In this document: piece after piece, positions 9,501 through 19,158 of the stretch
How the letters are laid out: each line of letters begins with the position of its first letter
Position numbering within the stretch: the first letter of the stretch is position 1
Assembly: GCF_900112265.1 (NCBI RefSeq)
Contig: NZ_FOLO01000009.1
Coordinates: forward strand, 1 to 64,000
DNA length: 64,000 nucleotides
Source: Pseudoalteromonas denitrificans DSM 6059
GTDB taxonomy: Bacteria; Pseudomonadota; Gammaproteobacteria; Enterobacterales; Alteromonadaceae
Direction of reading: 5' to 3'
Notes under the pieces: model-generated
Databases searched by the model: none
Seen by the model: the letters and a program-made list of their open reading frames with translations, nothing else
Told to the model about the DNA's origin: nothing
Program-made: the position numbers and the translations under genes

Positions 9501-9539
9501 GTAACCTTGGGGTGATCGCTTCACCCCTAAACCTTGTAA
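9501..9539. terminator. Hairpin between convergent genes, possibly REP-derived
   Basis: The arms GGGGTGA (9509-9515) and TCACCCC (9521-9527) form a perfect 7-bp stem with a five-base loop. It lies between the convergent flavoprotein and binding-protein genes. There is no T-run, so it is not a canonical terminator. The flanking TAAACCTTGTAA matches part of the dispersed repeat seen at 294 and 391. Confidence 0.45.
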
Positions 9540-9560
9540 TCGTACTAACTTAAATTATGA

Positions 9561-10349
9561 CTAAAAATACTTAACGAGGAGTTTTTGGTATTCATCTGTT
9601 TTTTTGAATGCGATTAATGTTTTTGAAAATTTTTCTACAAATGCTTTTTTAACTGTTTTTTTTGAAAACATAAGATAAAAATCTGTTGTTGCCAAAGGCG
9701 TTGGGAAATAATAAAGGTTGTTAAAAGTGTCCATTTTTTTAAGTTCGGGTGTATTTTTTGCAAAATAAAGGGTTGTTTCCAATACCGCTGGCATATAGTT
9801 AAATCGTCCTTTGATTAACATCGCTATATTTGTTGTCTCAAGAGCGCTTTCTAAAATGAAGGCATTATCAGAAATATATTCCTTGAATTTTGAGGGATAA
9901 TTATATCCCCTAATTAATCCGATGCTCTTCTGCTTTAAGTCAGTCAAACCTTTGAAACTTAAAGTATCTTTTTCTGACTTTCTTATAAATAAAACCCATT
10001 TGCTGGTGATGATAGGTTCAGAGGGGAAATAGGAATATTTCAGTCTTTCATCATTAATTGAGGCAGTATAAATAGCATCTAATTCGCCTGTATAGAGGTT
10101 CTGCTGTGCCCGAGCCCAAGGATAGACGTTATTTTCTTCAATGGAAATTCCCATACGCTTGAAAGTCGCATTGATTATTTCAGTACTCAAACCTGAGGTT
10201 TTATTATTTACTTTATCTTCATAGCTAAAAGGAGGCCAGTCTTCAGTGCCTAAAGCAATGGATGTACGCTGCGCCATTACGAAATTACTAGCAAAAAGAA
10301 GTAATATACTGCTCAAAATAAACTGTAAATTTATTACTTTCATGAACAA
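9561..10349 (-). CDS. Solitary periplasmic solute-binding protein, family 3-like
   Basis: The 262-residue protein has a signal peptide ending near FVMAQ. The mature start, ALGTEDWPPFSYEDK, is typical of bacterial family 3 solute-binding proteins, where the W-PP-F/Y motif begins the first lobe. LKQKSIGLIRGYNYP marks the hinge region. No permease or ATPase gene lies nearby, so it may be a sensor or orphan binding protein instead of a transporter component. A related exported family appears at 19625-20623. The ligand is unknown. Confidence 0.7.
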   Translation of the reverse strand: MFMKVINLQFILSSILLLFASNFVMAQRTSIALGTEDWPPFSYEDKVNNKTSGLSTEIINATFKRMGISIEENNVYPWARAQQNLYTGELDAIYTASINDERLKYSYFPSEPIITSKWVLFIRKSEKDTLSFKGLTDLKQKSIGLIRGYNYPSKFKEYISDNAFILESALETTNIAMLIKGRFNYMPAVLETTLYFAKNTPELKKMDTFNNLYYFPTPLATTDFYLMFSKKTVKKAFVEKFSKTLIAFKKTDEYQKLLVKYF

Positions 10350-10729
10350 CCTGTTTTTAACTTGTAAGGCTAAATTTAAGTGACTTAAGCTTGGTTAGCG
10401 GCAAAAGTTTTTTGTATTTAAATGCGTTGACCACAGTATTTTAATTTAAATATTACTCTAATTCTAAGCTAATTATTTTAAAAGACACTTTTAGTTGAAT
10501 GTTATAAAAATAACATAATATGGTTATGTTTCACTAGCATGAAATAATTTTGCACAATAGTAATGTATAATTTGTAGGCTGACTTTTGTTTTGGACACTA
10601 AAAATTCTATACCCTTTATGCATCACACCTTAAATAATCTGTAATAGTTATTATCCCCCTGTCAAATAGGTCTAAGTAATGGGAGGCATTATACTGTCTT
10701 GTCAGGAATAACGAGTATTAATTAAGGAA
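10350..10729. other. Intergenic region of about 380 bp between two minus-strand genes
   Basis: This AT-rich gap lies between the binding-protein start and the end of the helicase gene, and should hold the binding protein's promoter. A small inverted repeat AACATAA/TTATGTT occurs at about 10511-10529. No convincing reading frame or strong terminator was seen. Confidence 0.4.
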
Positions 10730-13417
10730 TTATCTAAGTTTAGATATGATTTTTTGTATGCAGACATTTTTATCAACCACCCATAAGCCATAGCTAATCG
10801 GGAGTACTTCAATACCTGCTCTTTTAAACAGTTTATAGGTATTTAATTCAAAAAAATCAGCCCAGGGTCCTGGAAAGCCAATGAGATCAATTGCAAGGTA
10901 GTGACCATTATACCTACATAGAATATCGATTTCGGTACCTGCTATGGTATAGCCTGGCCATGTTTCTATGTTTAGTTTATCTAATTCGAGAATAACTTTT
11001 TGTTGAAATTCATCAAGCTCAGAAGCTATGGTATGAGTTGCTTCAAATTTGCTAATAGAGCTTAGATATTGCCGTAATAGGTTGTGTCCTGGTAACTGTG
11101 TTTCATCTATCGATAAAAATAATATTTGTTTTTGCCGTGCTCTGGTAATCGTAACGTTAAATACATCGGCTTTATTCAGATAAACCGCTGCACGTTTTGA
11201 ATCATTATCTAAGGAAAAAGAGATAAGCATAACGTCTCTTTCTTCACCTTGAAAACCATATGGCGTTGCTACCCGGATTTTGTGTTTAATAATTTCAGTG
11301 TCACTAAAGTTGGCTTCAACCTCTTTATTTATGTGCTCTGCTTGATGTCTGAATGGAGAAATAACACCGATAGTATGGGTAATACCGGCTTGATTATCTT
11401 CGTTGATTTGTTTTGTTATCGACTCGATTACTTTGCTAGCTTCAAGGTGGTTTACACCAGACTTATCTCTTACGCCATTTAATCGTTGTACATGAAGATG
11501 GCCACTGCTGGTGCACGGCCTATGCTGCATTATTTTTAATTTATTTTGATAAAAGCATTCATTACTAAAATGAATTAGCTCAGGTTTACTTCTAAAATGT
11601 TCATCTAAAAAAGCTAACTGTTGATGACTATTTAGCGCACGTAATGTTAAGTCTAAAATTGAATTGTCACGATAACTCACTACACCATCAGTGTTTTCTG
11701 TTAGGTTATTTTTAGTCGTAAGTTGCGCTTCTTTGTTTTTTGCTAAGAAGGAGTAATGTTTTAATTGCTTGGTATCACCAACTACCATAGCCCTTTTTGC
11801 TCGGTAAAGTGCAGGTAAACAACTGCTGATGTTACATTGTGTTGCTTCATCAATAATGACTAAATCAAACATTTGTGCCTTTAAAGGTAGTACACGGTAC
11901 AAGGTGTTAAGGCTTACTAGCCAAACCGGAAAAGCAGATAAAAGTGCTGAATATTCAATATCATCAAAGAGTTCAAATTGCTTTTTAGAAGTACGGCTGC
12001 GTATTGCCTTATTAAAGGCTTGTAGAGATTTTCGCTTGGTTTCAACTAAGGTCTTTAAGTTTTTATTTTTTAATGTACTTAAATAATGACTGGCAAGGGC
12101 CTCTCTTTCAATGTGCTTAATATTAATTTCATTCAAAGAAGCCCATTGTTTGGCTAATTGTAAAATACCATTTTGTGCTAAAGCTAAATATATACGTTTC
12201 ATCCATTGGGAGTCAGTTTGCTCCAATTTTTTTAACCTTTGTCCTCGAATAATGGCCTTGTGGCAGAATTTAACAAATCTTTTTTCTAATTTATTGAGTG
12301 AGTTATTAAGTTTACTTAGATCTGACTCACATAGTTTTGGATCTGTTTTTAAGTCATCAGAAAAATATCCAGCCAATAAGTCTGCAATGTAGGTTTTCAG
12401 TTTTTTTAGAAATTCTTTTTGTCCTGCTCTGATAGAAATATCACTTAATCCAAAATTATCATCAAGTTTATTTGCAATCACATCTAACGCCGCATCATTG
12501 TTGGTAACAATAAGTACTGACTCACCTCGCGCCATATGCTCTGCTGCAATAGCGGCTATGGTATAGCTTTTTCCTGTACCTGGAGGACCGGAAACACAAC
12601 CTAAACTGGCGTTAGCTGCGATTGAAATAATTTTTTTCTGTGGTGTAGATAGTAAACCAGGTAAATAGTCATATTTTAGTGGTTTGCTAGCGTGCGAAAT
12701 ATTCAATGGCTGCGCTAATGGCATGAGTAGATCAGACAATGGCGAAGACAATTCATTTGATGCAATGATTTCTTCAAGTTCATGAATAATTCCACGGCTG
12801 CTTGTTGAGCGCTCTACAAAAACTAGCATTGAAGCGGGTAGTAAGGTTGGCGTTTTTCTTTTTAATGCTTTTTTTATTTCATCTGAATTTACGAGATTTG
12901 GGAAATTTAATAACTCAAGTAAATTTAATTCTAACGGACTGTTTTTTAGCCATGAAGTCCAAAGCGATGCAGATTGAATATGGGCAGAATCTTTTAAATT
13001 GGGCGTCATACTCCCTTCAGGCATGAGGAGTTGAGTTAATGGCTCATTGACTTCAGGTATTGGATTAACGACTGTAAAATAATAGCTGTTATCGTCTTTT
13101 TCTATAGTTGCTTCATTGAAAAGTATGGGCGTAACAAGCTGTTTCATTTCGCCTTTAACTTCCATCTTCCCGACTAAAATAAAGCTAACGTAAAGCAATA
13201 CTCGTTCACGTTGGTATACTTGAACGCGTTTCATCATTTGCTCTGCAAATTCTATTGGCAGTGGAAGACGAGGAAGAAAACCTGAGCCTAAGTCATCTTG
13301 CCCATCTAAGACTAGGCAATCTTCCTTTTTTAATTTATTTAGATTCCATAAGTTAAGATCTGCACTATCTTCTTTATAGCAATCTCGGTAATAGGAAATT
13401 ATGTTTTTTGAATTCAT
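10730..13417 (-). CDS. SF1 (Upf1/DNA2-like) helicase fused to a C-terminal endonuclease-like domain
   Basis: This is an 895-residue single-chain protein. Residues 1-250 are a domain I do not recognise. The SF1 helicase motifs follow in order: Walker A GPPGTGKS at 277-284, Walker B VIIDEAT at about 520-526, GDTKQLKH near 547, DEHFRSKPELI near 605, TPYGFQGEERD near 718, and TITRARQKQ near 755. Residues about 802-895 look like a VSR/DUF559-type nuclease fold, with Glu803, GTEIDIL (Asp830) and YLAIDLIG (Asp843). The usual Lys of the PD-(D/E)XK triad is not obvious, so activity is uncertain. Helicase-nuclease fusions of this kind often act on foreign or damaged DNA. It is divergent from a Crp-like regulator. 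Confidence 0.8.
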   Translation of the reverse strand: MNSKNIISYYRDCYKEDSADLNLWNLNKLKKEDCLVLDGQDDLGSGFLPRLPLPIEFAEQMMKRVQVYQRERVLLYVSFILVGKMEVKGEMKQLVTPILFNEATIEKDDNSYYFTVVNPIPEVNEPLTQLLMPEGSMTPNLKDSAHIQSASLWTSWLKNSPLELNLLELLNFPNLVNSDEIKKALKRKTPTLLPASMLVFVERSTSSRGIIHELEEIIASNELSSPLSDLLMPLAQPLNISHASKPLKYDYLPGLLSTPQKKIISIAANASLGCVSGPPGTGKSYTIAAIAAEHMARGESVLIVTNNDAALDVIANKLDDNFGLSDISIRAGQKEFLKKLKTYIADLLAGYFSDDLKTDPKLCESDLSKLNNSLNKLEKRFVKFCHKAIIRGQRLKKLEQTDSQWMKRIYLALAQNGILQLAKQWASLNEINIKHIEREALASHYLSTLKNKNLKTLVETKRKSLQAFNKAIRSRTSKKQFELFDDIEYSALLSAFPVWLVSLNTLYRVLPLKAQMFDLVIIDEATQCNISSCLPALYRAKRAMVVGDTKQLKHYSFLAKNKEAQLTTKNNLTENTDGVVSYRDNSILDLTLRALNSHQQLAFLDEHFRSKPELIHFSNECFYQNKLKIMQHRPCTSSGHLHVQRLNGVRDKSGVNHLEASKVIESITKQINEDNQAGITHTIGVISPFRHQAEHINKEVEANFSDTEIIKHKIRVATPYGFQGEERDVMLISFSLDNDSKRAAVYLNKADVFNVTITRARQKQILFLSIDETQLPGHNLLRQYLSSISKFEATHTIASELDEFQQKVILELDKLNIETWPGYTIAGTEIDILCRYNGHYLAIDLIGFPGPWADFFELNTYKLFKRAGIEVLPISYGLWVVDKNVCIQKIISKLR

Positions 13418-13639
13418 TTAATCTGTTGTATTCCCTATCTAATTGAGTTTTATGTTGCTTAGGCTGTCGTTCTTTTTTGATCTTTTGAGGTCATGTTGCA
13501 CCGTGTAGAGTGTAAAATCAATTAACCTCTATATTTATTCAACTCTTATTATTGATAAACAATATTGTAAATGAGGAGCTTATTTAAATTGCGCTAAAAT
13601 GATATAAATAAGTTTTTAAATTAAACAGTTAGTAAATTA

Positions 13640-14230
13640 ATGATACCTGCATTTATGCATTTACAGCAAACACTAAACCTTTATCACATTCTGCCTGATG
13701 ATGCATGGCAAGCTTATTTAGCCTGTTGTACAGTTAAAAAGGTGAAAAAAGGTGAAATTATTTACTTTATAGGAAGTATGCCAACAAGCTTTGCGTTTAT
13801 ACATCAAGGTTTAATGCGTGCTTATGTTATTGATAAAAATGGTAACGAGTACAATAAAAACTTTTTCGCGGAAGGGCGTTTTCCTGGCTGTATGAGTGCA
13901 TTGCTCAATAACAAACCTAGCTGGATGGAAGTGCAAGCATTAGAGAATAGTGAAATTGTAATAATAAACCATGCTCAATTTCGTGATGCTTTATTTAATT
14001 TCCCTGATTTAATGAAATTTCAAATTCATTACTTAGAAGCGCACTGGTTACTAGAAAAAGAACCCAAAGAAGTGAGTTATTTACAATTTGAAGCAAAAAC
14101 GCGATATCTTAGGTTCTTAGAAAGCTATAGCGCTATTTTAACCCGTTTAACTCAATATCATATTGCCAGCTATTTAGGGATCACTCCAACTCAATTAAGT
14201 CGCATCAAAAAAGAAATAAAAGAAAAATAG
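13640..14230 (+). CDS. Crp/Fnr-family transcriptional regulator
   Basis: The 196-residue protein has an N-terminal cyclic-nucleotide-binding-type beta barrel, about residues 20-120, including VKKGEIIYFIGSMPTSFAFI and a FFAEGRFPG turn. A short C-terminal segment, ITPTQLSRIKKEI at about 182-194, looks like the recognition helix of a Crp-type helix-turn-helix. The conserved Arg of the cAMP pocket is not evident, so the effector is unclear. It lies 75 bp upstream of a nitroreductase/DUF606/GNAT operon and may regulate it. Confidence 0.78.
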   Translation: MIPAFMHLQQTLNLYHILPDDAWQAYLACCTVKKVKKGEIIYFIGSMPTSFAFIHQGLMRAYVIDKNGNEYNKNFFAEGRFPGCMSALLNNKPSWMEVQALENSEIVIINHAQFRDALFNFPDLMKFQIHYLEAHWLLEKEPKEVSYLQFEAKTRYLRFLESYSAILTRLTQYHIASYLGITPTQLSRIKKEIKEK

Positions 14231-14305
14231 TATTATCAACATATGTAAAGGAATCTCCTTGTTGCTTTGTTTAAACTGCAAGCATAACAACTTGGAGATA
14301 ATATT

Positions 14306-14932
14306 ATGTCACTTATTGATGCTCTCAATTGGCGCTATGCAGTTAAAAAATTTAATCAACAAACGCTTAATAAAACACAAATAAAGGGTTTAATTGAAAG
14401 CGTAAGGCTCGCGCCTAGTGCTTATGGTATTCAGCCATATCAATTGATTATTGTTGAAAACCCTGAATTTAAAACAGCATGTTTACCGCATAGTTATGGA
14501 CAAGATAAAGTTGCTAAGTGTTCTCATTTGTTGGTACTGGCACATAAAACACAGTTCACCCAGCGTGATATTGCAATTTTTATTGCGCAACTTGCAGTGA
14601 ATCAAGGTAAGTCAATAAATGAACTCACTGCTTATCAAAAGCAAATAGAAGCTGATTTATTACAGCGCTCGTCTGAAGAAAAAAACATTTGGGTACAGCA
14701 GCAATGCTACATCGCACTTGGTACTTTATTGACCTACGCTGCTGCTAATCATATTGATGCCTGCCCAATGACAGGATTTGACATAACTGGAATAAATCAA
14801 GCGTTAGGATTAATTGACAGAGGATTAAGTGCTGTCGTTTTATGCCCTGTAGGCATTAGAGCTGAAGATGATCATAGTGCATTTCGTCCAAAACATCGCT
14901 TAAGTCATAAAGATTTAGTGGTAACTTCATGA
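14306..14932 (+). CDS. Nitroreductase-family NAD(P)H-dependent oxidoreductase
   Basis: The 208-residue protein shows the nitroreductase family FMN-binding start, NWRYAVKKF, followed by RLAPSAYGIQPYQLIIV at about 31-47. ACPMTGFDITGINQALGL near 150-167 is the C-terminal FMN/substrate block. It should bind FMN and reduce quinones or nitro compounds. Its last four bases overlap the start of the DUF606 gene, so translation is coupled. A ribosome site GGAG stands ahead of the ATG. Confidence 0.85.
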   Translation: MSLIDALNWRYAVKKFNQQTLNKTQIKGLIESVRLAPSAYGIQPYQLIIVENPEFKTACLPHSYGQDKVAKCSHLLVLAHKTQFTQRDIAIFIAQLAVNQGKSINELTAYQKQIEADLLQRSSEEKNIWVQQQCYIALGTLLTYAAANHIDACPMTGFDITGINQALGLIDRGLSAVVLCPVGIRAEDDHSAFRPKHRLSHKDLVVTS

Positions 14933-15402
14933 ATATACTTACTATATTGGCTTTTTTAGCTGGTGCGTGTATTGCGATACAGGCAGCGATGAATGCACAG
15001 TTAGGGCAAGTATTTAATAATAGTTTACTTGCAACTAGTTATGCTTTTTTGGCTAGCTTTTTATTGGTTGCAGGTATCACTTTTTATCTGAGTTTTAATC
15101 ACCAAGTTGCGACAAGTCAAAGTCTGTTTTCTGATGAATTCACTGAGTCTATTAAGCAAGTGCCTTGGTACTTATGGCTTTCGTGTGTATTTAGCGTTAT
15201 TGGCGTTGCGAGTTTTTATTTTTTAATTCCCAAAATGGGGGTTGGAAACATGATGAGTTATGCGCTAACTGGGCAAATCTTGGTCGCCATGATAATCAGT
15301 CACTTTGGTCTTTTTGATAGCCCTAGCAAACTAATATCGGCTACTAAACTTATGGGAACTGTGCTTTTAATCCTTGGTATCATATTAATTAATAAGGAGT
15401 AA
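14929..15402 (+). CDS. DMT-superfamily DUF606 (YdcZ-like) membrane protein
   Basis: At 157 residues with about five hydrophobic segments, this matches the short DUF606 family of drug/metabolite-type transporters. AGACIAIQAAMNAQLGQ near residues 11-27 is the family hallmark, and the same kind of motif recurs in each repeat. It overlaps the nitroreductase gene by 4 bp and is followed 3 bp later by a GNAT gene. Export of a small metabolite is inferred, but the substrate is unknown. Confidence 0.8.
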   Translation: MNILTILAFLAGACIAIQAAMNAQLGQVFNNSLLATSYAFLASFLLVAGITFYLSFNHQVATSQSLFSDEFTESIKQVPWYLWLSCVFSVIGVASFYFLIPKMGVGNMMSYALTGQILVAMIISHFGLFDSPSKLISATKLMGTVLLILGIILINKE

Positions 15403-15405
15403 CTA

Positions 15406-16128
15406 ATGAAACTAGCTTTAAATAAAAATTTAAATAATCTTAATCAGTTTTGGCAATCACTAGACGCGAATAAAAAGAATGACGTATTCAGTCATCAGAG
15501 CTGGCCCAATAAGCAATGGAAAATAGATTTTACACTGCCAAATGCTTCTTTAAACTGGTTATTACCGGTTAATAAAAGTTATAGCACCTTAACTGATGTA
15601 AGTGACCATGAAGTCTCAAAATTAGGTTTAGTTGTTAAAAACCAGCTGGTGGCGATGAGTTTATCACTCAAAACCGATGATGGGACACACATTAAAGTCG
15701 GCGAAAAACACTCAAAAATTGTAAAGCTGAATATTAAAGAAGATGCAACTCGCTGGGCGGTAGCGTGTGGCCAAGCATTTGGATATGAAATTGATGCTAG
15801 TGTAATACAAGGTTTATTGAAAGATTCAAATGCGAGTGTATTTTCATACATGGTTGATGATCAAATTGCAGGCACTGCCATTAGCTATAAGTCAGGAGAT
15901 ACATTGGGTATTCATCAGTTAGGGACGGTATCTAGTTTTCGTAAAATGGGTATTGCAGCTTCATTGATGCAACATTTATTATCTCAAGCTAATAGTGAAG
16001 GTGCTCATTTTGTTACTTTACAAGCATCAAAAGCTGGGCTTCATTTGTATGAGCGGTTAGGCTTTCAAGCTTTGGGTAAAATAACAAGTTTAGTGAGAAG
16101 CGACAGGTCTTTTAAGTTAAGTAAATAA
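15406..16128 (+). CDS. GNAT-family acetyltransferase
   Basis: The 240-residue protein carries the GNAT domain in its second half. SFRKMGIAASLMQHLLSQA, about residues 178-196, is the acetyl-CoA-binding motif A, and GLHLYERLGFQALGKI near 208 is motif B. The N-terminal half, about residues 1-120, is not recognised. It lies 3 bp after the DUF606 gene with an AAGGAG ribosome site, so it ends a three-gene operon. The acceptor is unknown. Confidence 0.8.
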   Translation: MKLALNKNLNNLNQFWQSLDANKKNDVFSHQSWPNKQWKIDFTLPNASLNWLLPVNKSYSTLTDVSDHEVSKLGLVVKNQLVAMSLSLKTDDGTHIKVGEKHSKIVKLNIKEDATRWAVACGQAFGYEIDASVIQGLLKDSNASVFSYMVDDQIAGTAISYKSGDTLGIHQLGTVSSFRKMGIAASLMQHLLSQANSEGAHFVTLQASKAGLHLYERLGFQALGKITSLVRSDRSFKLSK

Positions 16129-16155
16129 CATAAAATATCAATCGCTTATCAATTT

Positions 16156-17139
16156 TTAACTGAGTTTTTTTATTCGCTTATGGACTTGTTTTTGTAGTTT
16201 TTTGTCTGTCGTTACTTGGATGAGTTTTATATATAACTTTTTAGCTTTTTCTTTTTCTCCTTTTGCTTCTGCTATATTAGCAAGTCGAAATTTTGCCCAG
16301 AACTTTTTGACCATGGAGGAGGAAATAACGGCTTCATTAAGATATTGATTAAGTGCCGCTTCACCTTCATTTAAATTACGACCACTTAAAGTACTTGTGT
16401 GGCCAATTTGAAATATAGCGCTATATTTTGCATTTTGTTGTTCGTTGGTAATCGTTGTTAAACTCGCCGCTTTACGAAAAGAATTTAAAGCGATGTCGTA
16501 TTGCTCCTGTTTTTGATAGTAAAGACCTAGTTGGTAGTGAAATTGTGGTTCATCAACAAAGTTGAGTAGTGCGGATTCTAATGTTTGATCAAACTTTTCT
16601 TGGTTATTCATTTCTCCGTACACGTGTATCAAAGCATTTGTGCCAGATAAAGTATTTAACTTTTTTAAAAGCAAGGCTTGCTTTAATGCTTCGTTTATAT
16701 CCCCTCCAAGCATCGCTGGAGCATGTATATGAAATTGAATGAGCGTGCTGCGATATTTTATATTTTGCGGAGCCAAAATTACGGCAGTCGTAAGGGCTTC
16801 TTTAACTTTTTTGATATAACCCATTAGACTAAAAACATTCGCATTCTCTGCTTGTTCTCCCATTATTTCACCATAAATAAACTGTACTTGGGCATTTTTT
16901 GAATTGAGTTTAATCGCTTCATCTATATATTCTTCTGCGGCATCTAGTTGCTCATCTTTTAATGCTATTTGAGCAAGGTAAAGGTGTTTTTTATAATCGG
17001 TATTATCTTCTTGTAAAAGTAATTTTTTGGCTAATTGTAAATTTTCATTTTTAAAGGCGCTGATCCCTTGTTTGATACTTGCATTTGATGAAATAGTAAC
17101 AATATATGTCAGCAATATTATTAAGATTAACTTTTTCAT
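16156..17139 (-). CDS. Exported TPR-repeat protein
   Basis: The 327-residue protein starts with a signal peptide of about 20 residues (MKKLILIILLTYIVTISSNA). Helical pairs of TPR type follow, for example AEEYIDEAIKLNSKNAQVQF near 68-87 and QYDIALNSFRKAASLTT near 213-229. It has no enzymatic motif. It lies 39 bp downstream of a small membrane-protein gene on the same strand, so the two are probably co-transcribed. A scaffold role is inferred only. Confidence 0.75.
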   Translation of the reverse strand: MKKLILIILLTYIVTISSNASIKQGISAFKNENLQLAKKLLLQEDNTDYKKHLYLAQIALKDEQLDAAEEYIDEAIKLNSKNAQVQFIYGEIMGEQAENANVFSLMGYIKKVKEALTTAVILAPQNIKYRSTLIQFHIHAPAMLGGDINEALKQALLLKKLNTLSGTNALIHVYGEMNNQEKFDQTLESALLNFVDEPQFHYQLGLYYQKQEQYDIALNSFRKAASLTTITNEQQNAKYSAIFQIGHTSTLSGRNLNEGEAALNQYLNEAVISSSMVKKFWAKFRLANIAEAKGEKEKAKKLYIKLIQVTTDKKLQKQVHKRIKKLS

Positions 17140-17178
17140 GTTTACATTCCTCTATTTAAAATTATGTTTTTAGTGGGT

Positions 17179-17619
17179 TTAGTTGCTCAGATTTTGAGGG
17201 TTCTGCCAACGAACAGCTATAAAAATGATATAAAACATCACTAAGATTTCGATACTTGCAAGAAACAAAAAAAATGGATTGGTTTCAATTCCACCTATTA
17301 CAAATAGCATAGTTAATAGGGCGGCTATGATATTAGCCCAACGATTTATCTGATATTTTAATATTCTTGATAGAAAGATCATGATGATTGGAATTTCGAT
17401 CAAAATAGCCGATATCAATAACAGCTTTTGTGAAAGTTTAACGCTTCCTGAGTAGCCACTCATTAATTCGTCTATTACTCCTGGTGTTATGAATGCTGAA
17501 ATAAAAGCAAGAATATCGGCATAGATCATATTGAACATTACGATGAGCCAAAGCATGGAAAGCTGTGCTGTTACGTTCATCGGTGTTTTATCTTTTATTT
17601 TATGTAGTGTTTGTGTCAT
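17179..17619 (-). CDS. Small four-helix membrane protein, DUF6326-like
   Basis: The 146-residue protein has four predicted membrane segments, at about 20-42, 62-84, 92-108 and 114-136. I recall similar proteins under the name DUF6326, with a conserved LWLIVMFNMIYADILAFI first helix; this is from memory. No function is known. It is upstream of the TPR gene and divergent from a membrane-anchored AraC regulator. Confidence 0.6.
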   Translation of the reverse strand: MTQTLHKIKDKTPMNVTAQLSMLWLIVMFNMIYADILAFISAFITPGVIDELMSGYSGSVKLSQKLLLISAILIEIPIIMIFLSRILKYQINRWANIIAALLTMLFVIGGIETNPFFLFLASIEILVMFYIIFIAVRWQNPQNLSN

Positions 17620-17771
17620 TTATAAGTCCTTAAATATGTATGCGCTAATCTTAGGTTTCATTGTTTTGTTAAAATTTCAATGGATGTTTTTTCTTAACGA
17701 ATGCATAAGTGTTTATTATTAATACTTGTCAGAAATTGATTAAAATAATAAATTTAATAAAGACTTATGTC

Positions 17772-17801
17772 GTCCGGGACTAAAAGCGCGGACACTTTTT
17801 T
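17772..17801. promoter_or_regulatory. Inverted repeat upstream of the AraC-type regulator
   Basis: GTCCG (17772-17776) and CGGAC (17789-17793) form a dyad, followed by six Ts at 17796-17801. It lies about 80 bp before the TTG start of the AraC regulator, in the divergent promoter region. It could be a regulator-binding site or a leader terminator. A similar GTCCGGAATTA lies at 28021-28031 before a TonB receptor gene. Confidence 0.4.
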
Positions 17802-17875
17802 GTATGGTAAATGTGTACAATAGAGTAGAGTTCAATGCTTAAACAAAGTGAAAATAAGAAGATAAGGAATAGAAT

Positions 17876-19105
17876 TTGTCTGATCCTATTGTAACGGCCA
17901 TAATTATGATTATTGTGGGGCAAGTATGCTTAAGTGTTCCTCTGCTATTAATGCGAGGAGTTAAGACTGTAATGAATTTACCACTAGCGTTTTTTTTACT
18001 GGCTAATGGCATCTTAGCATTGAACTCTTTGGTAAAGTCTTTATTCCCTGATTGGTATGTAATTTATACGGCTGTATCTTTTCCTATGCTTTTTGTTCTG
18101 GGCCCATCTTTGTGGTTTTATGTCGAAGGGCTCACGTCAGATAAACCTTGGAAACTGCATATAAAACAACTTCGCCACTATTGGCTGTTATGCCCTGCGC
18201 TTTTGATTTCAGTGATGATTTTGTTTTTACCAATAGAGATACATACCGCTATATTTATTGAGGAAGGGGATGTGAAAGATCCATTATCTATCGTTTTAGT
18301 TCTCAGTATTTTAGTTATGTTACTGCTTTGGCTTGTACAATGTACATTTACTCTTTTTCGAATCTTTCATCGACTAGCCGCTTATCGACAGCAATTAAAA
18401 AACGTATTTTCTAACAATGAAAATAAAGAACTTAAATGGATGAATTGGTTTGTTTTTATCGCAGCTAGTACATGGTTGTTTTCCCTTGTTATTGTATTTT
18501 CATCAAATTTATTTGAAAGTTACATATTCAATATAAGAGTTGAAGCTGCGTTGTCATTGTTATTGATTTGGAGCTTAGCGCACTTTGGATTATTACAAAA
18601 ACCAGGGCTTATTGAACATGATGTTGAAGTTATCAATAAGGAAATGCAAAGCGATGTTAAAGGTAATAATGAAGGTAATAACGAAGAAAACAATACTAGT
18701 AATAACAAAGATGGGAAAGTCGCTAGCCAAGCTAAAAAATATCAACGTTCGGCGTTAGGTGAAGAGCAAGCTAATCGCATTGCAGATAAGATAAATGCAA
18801 TAATGCAAGAAGATAAGCTTTATTTAGATGCAAATTTATCCTTGCAAAAACTTGCAAGTAGAGTTGCCATTTCACCAAATTACATATCGCAAACTCTAAA
18901 TGAAACGCTAAGCATGAACTTTTTTGATTTTGTAAACCAATGGCGTATTAAGGCTGCTAAGGCAAAAATAATAGCCAATGAAGATACAGTACTTAAGATT
19001 GCACTTGAGGTTGGTTTTAACGCTCGCTCTTCTTTTTATAAAGCGTTTAAACAGGAAACAGGGAAAACACCAAGTGAATTTCGTAAGCATGATAGCCGGA
19101 AATGA
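17876..19105 (+). CDS. Membrane-sensor AraC-family transcriptional regulator
   Basis: The 409-residue protein has seven hydrophobic segments in its first 245 residues, then a polar linker rich in Asn and Glu near 262-280. The C-terminal AraC/XylS DNA-binding domain occupies about 305-405. LQKLASRVAISPNYISQTLN is the first helix-turn-helix, and LKIALEVGFNARSSFYKAFK the second. I place the start at TTG 17876 because AAGGA stands about 9 bases upstream and no ATG gives the first helix. It should sense a membrane or outside signal and control nearby genes, possibly the divergent DUF6326/TPR pair. Confidence 0.82.
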   Translation: MSDPIVTAIIMIIVGQVCLSVPLLLMRGVKTVMNLPLAFFLLANGILALNSLVKSLFPDWYVIYTAVSFPMLFVLGPSLWFYVEGLTSDKPWKLHIKQLRHYWLLCPALLISVMILFLPIEIHTAIFIEEGDVKDPLSIVLVLSILVMLLLWLVQCTFTLFRIFHRLAAYRQQLKNVFSNNENKELKWMNWFVFIAASTWLFSLVIVFSSNLFESYIFNIRVEAALSLLLIWSLAHFGLLQKPGLIEHDVEVINKEMQSDVKGNNEGNNEENNTSNNKDGKVASQAKKYQRSALGEEQANRIADKINAIMQEDKLYLDANLSLQKLASRVAISPNYISQTLNETLSMNFFDFVNQWRIKAAKAKIIANEDTVLKIALEVGFNARSSFYKAFKQETGKTPSEFRKHDSRK

Positions 19106-19158
19106 GTTTTATGATGGTTTGACTGTTAATAAGACTGGCTTATTTGAGGTTGCATAAG

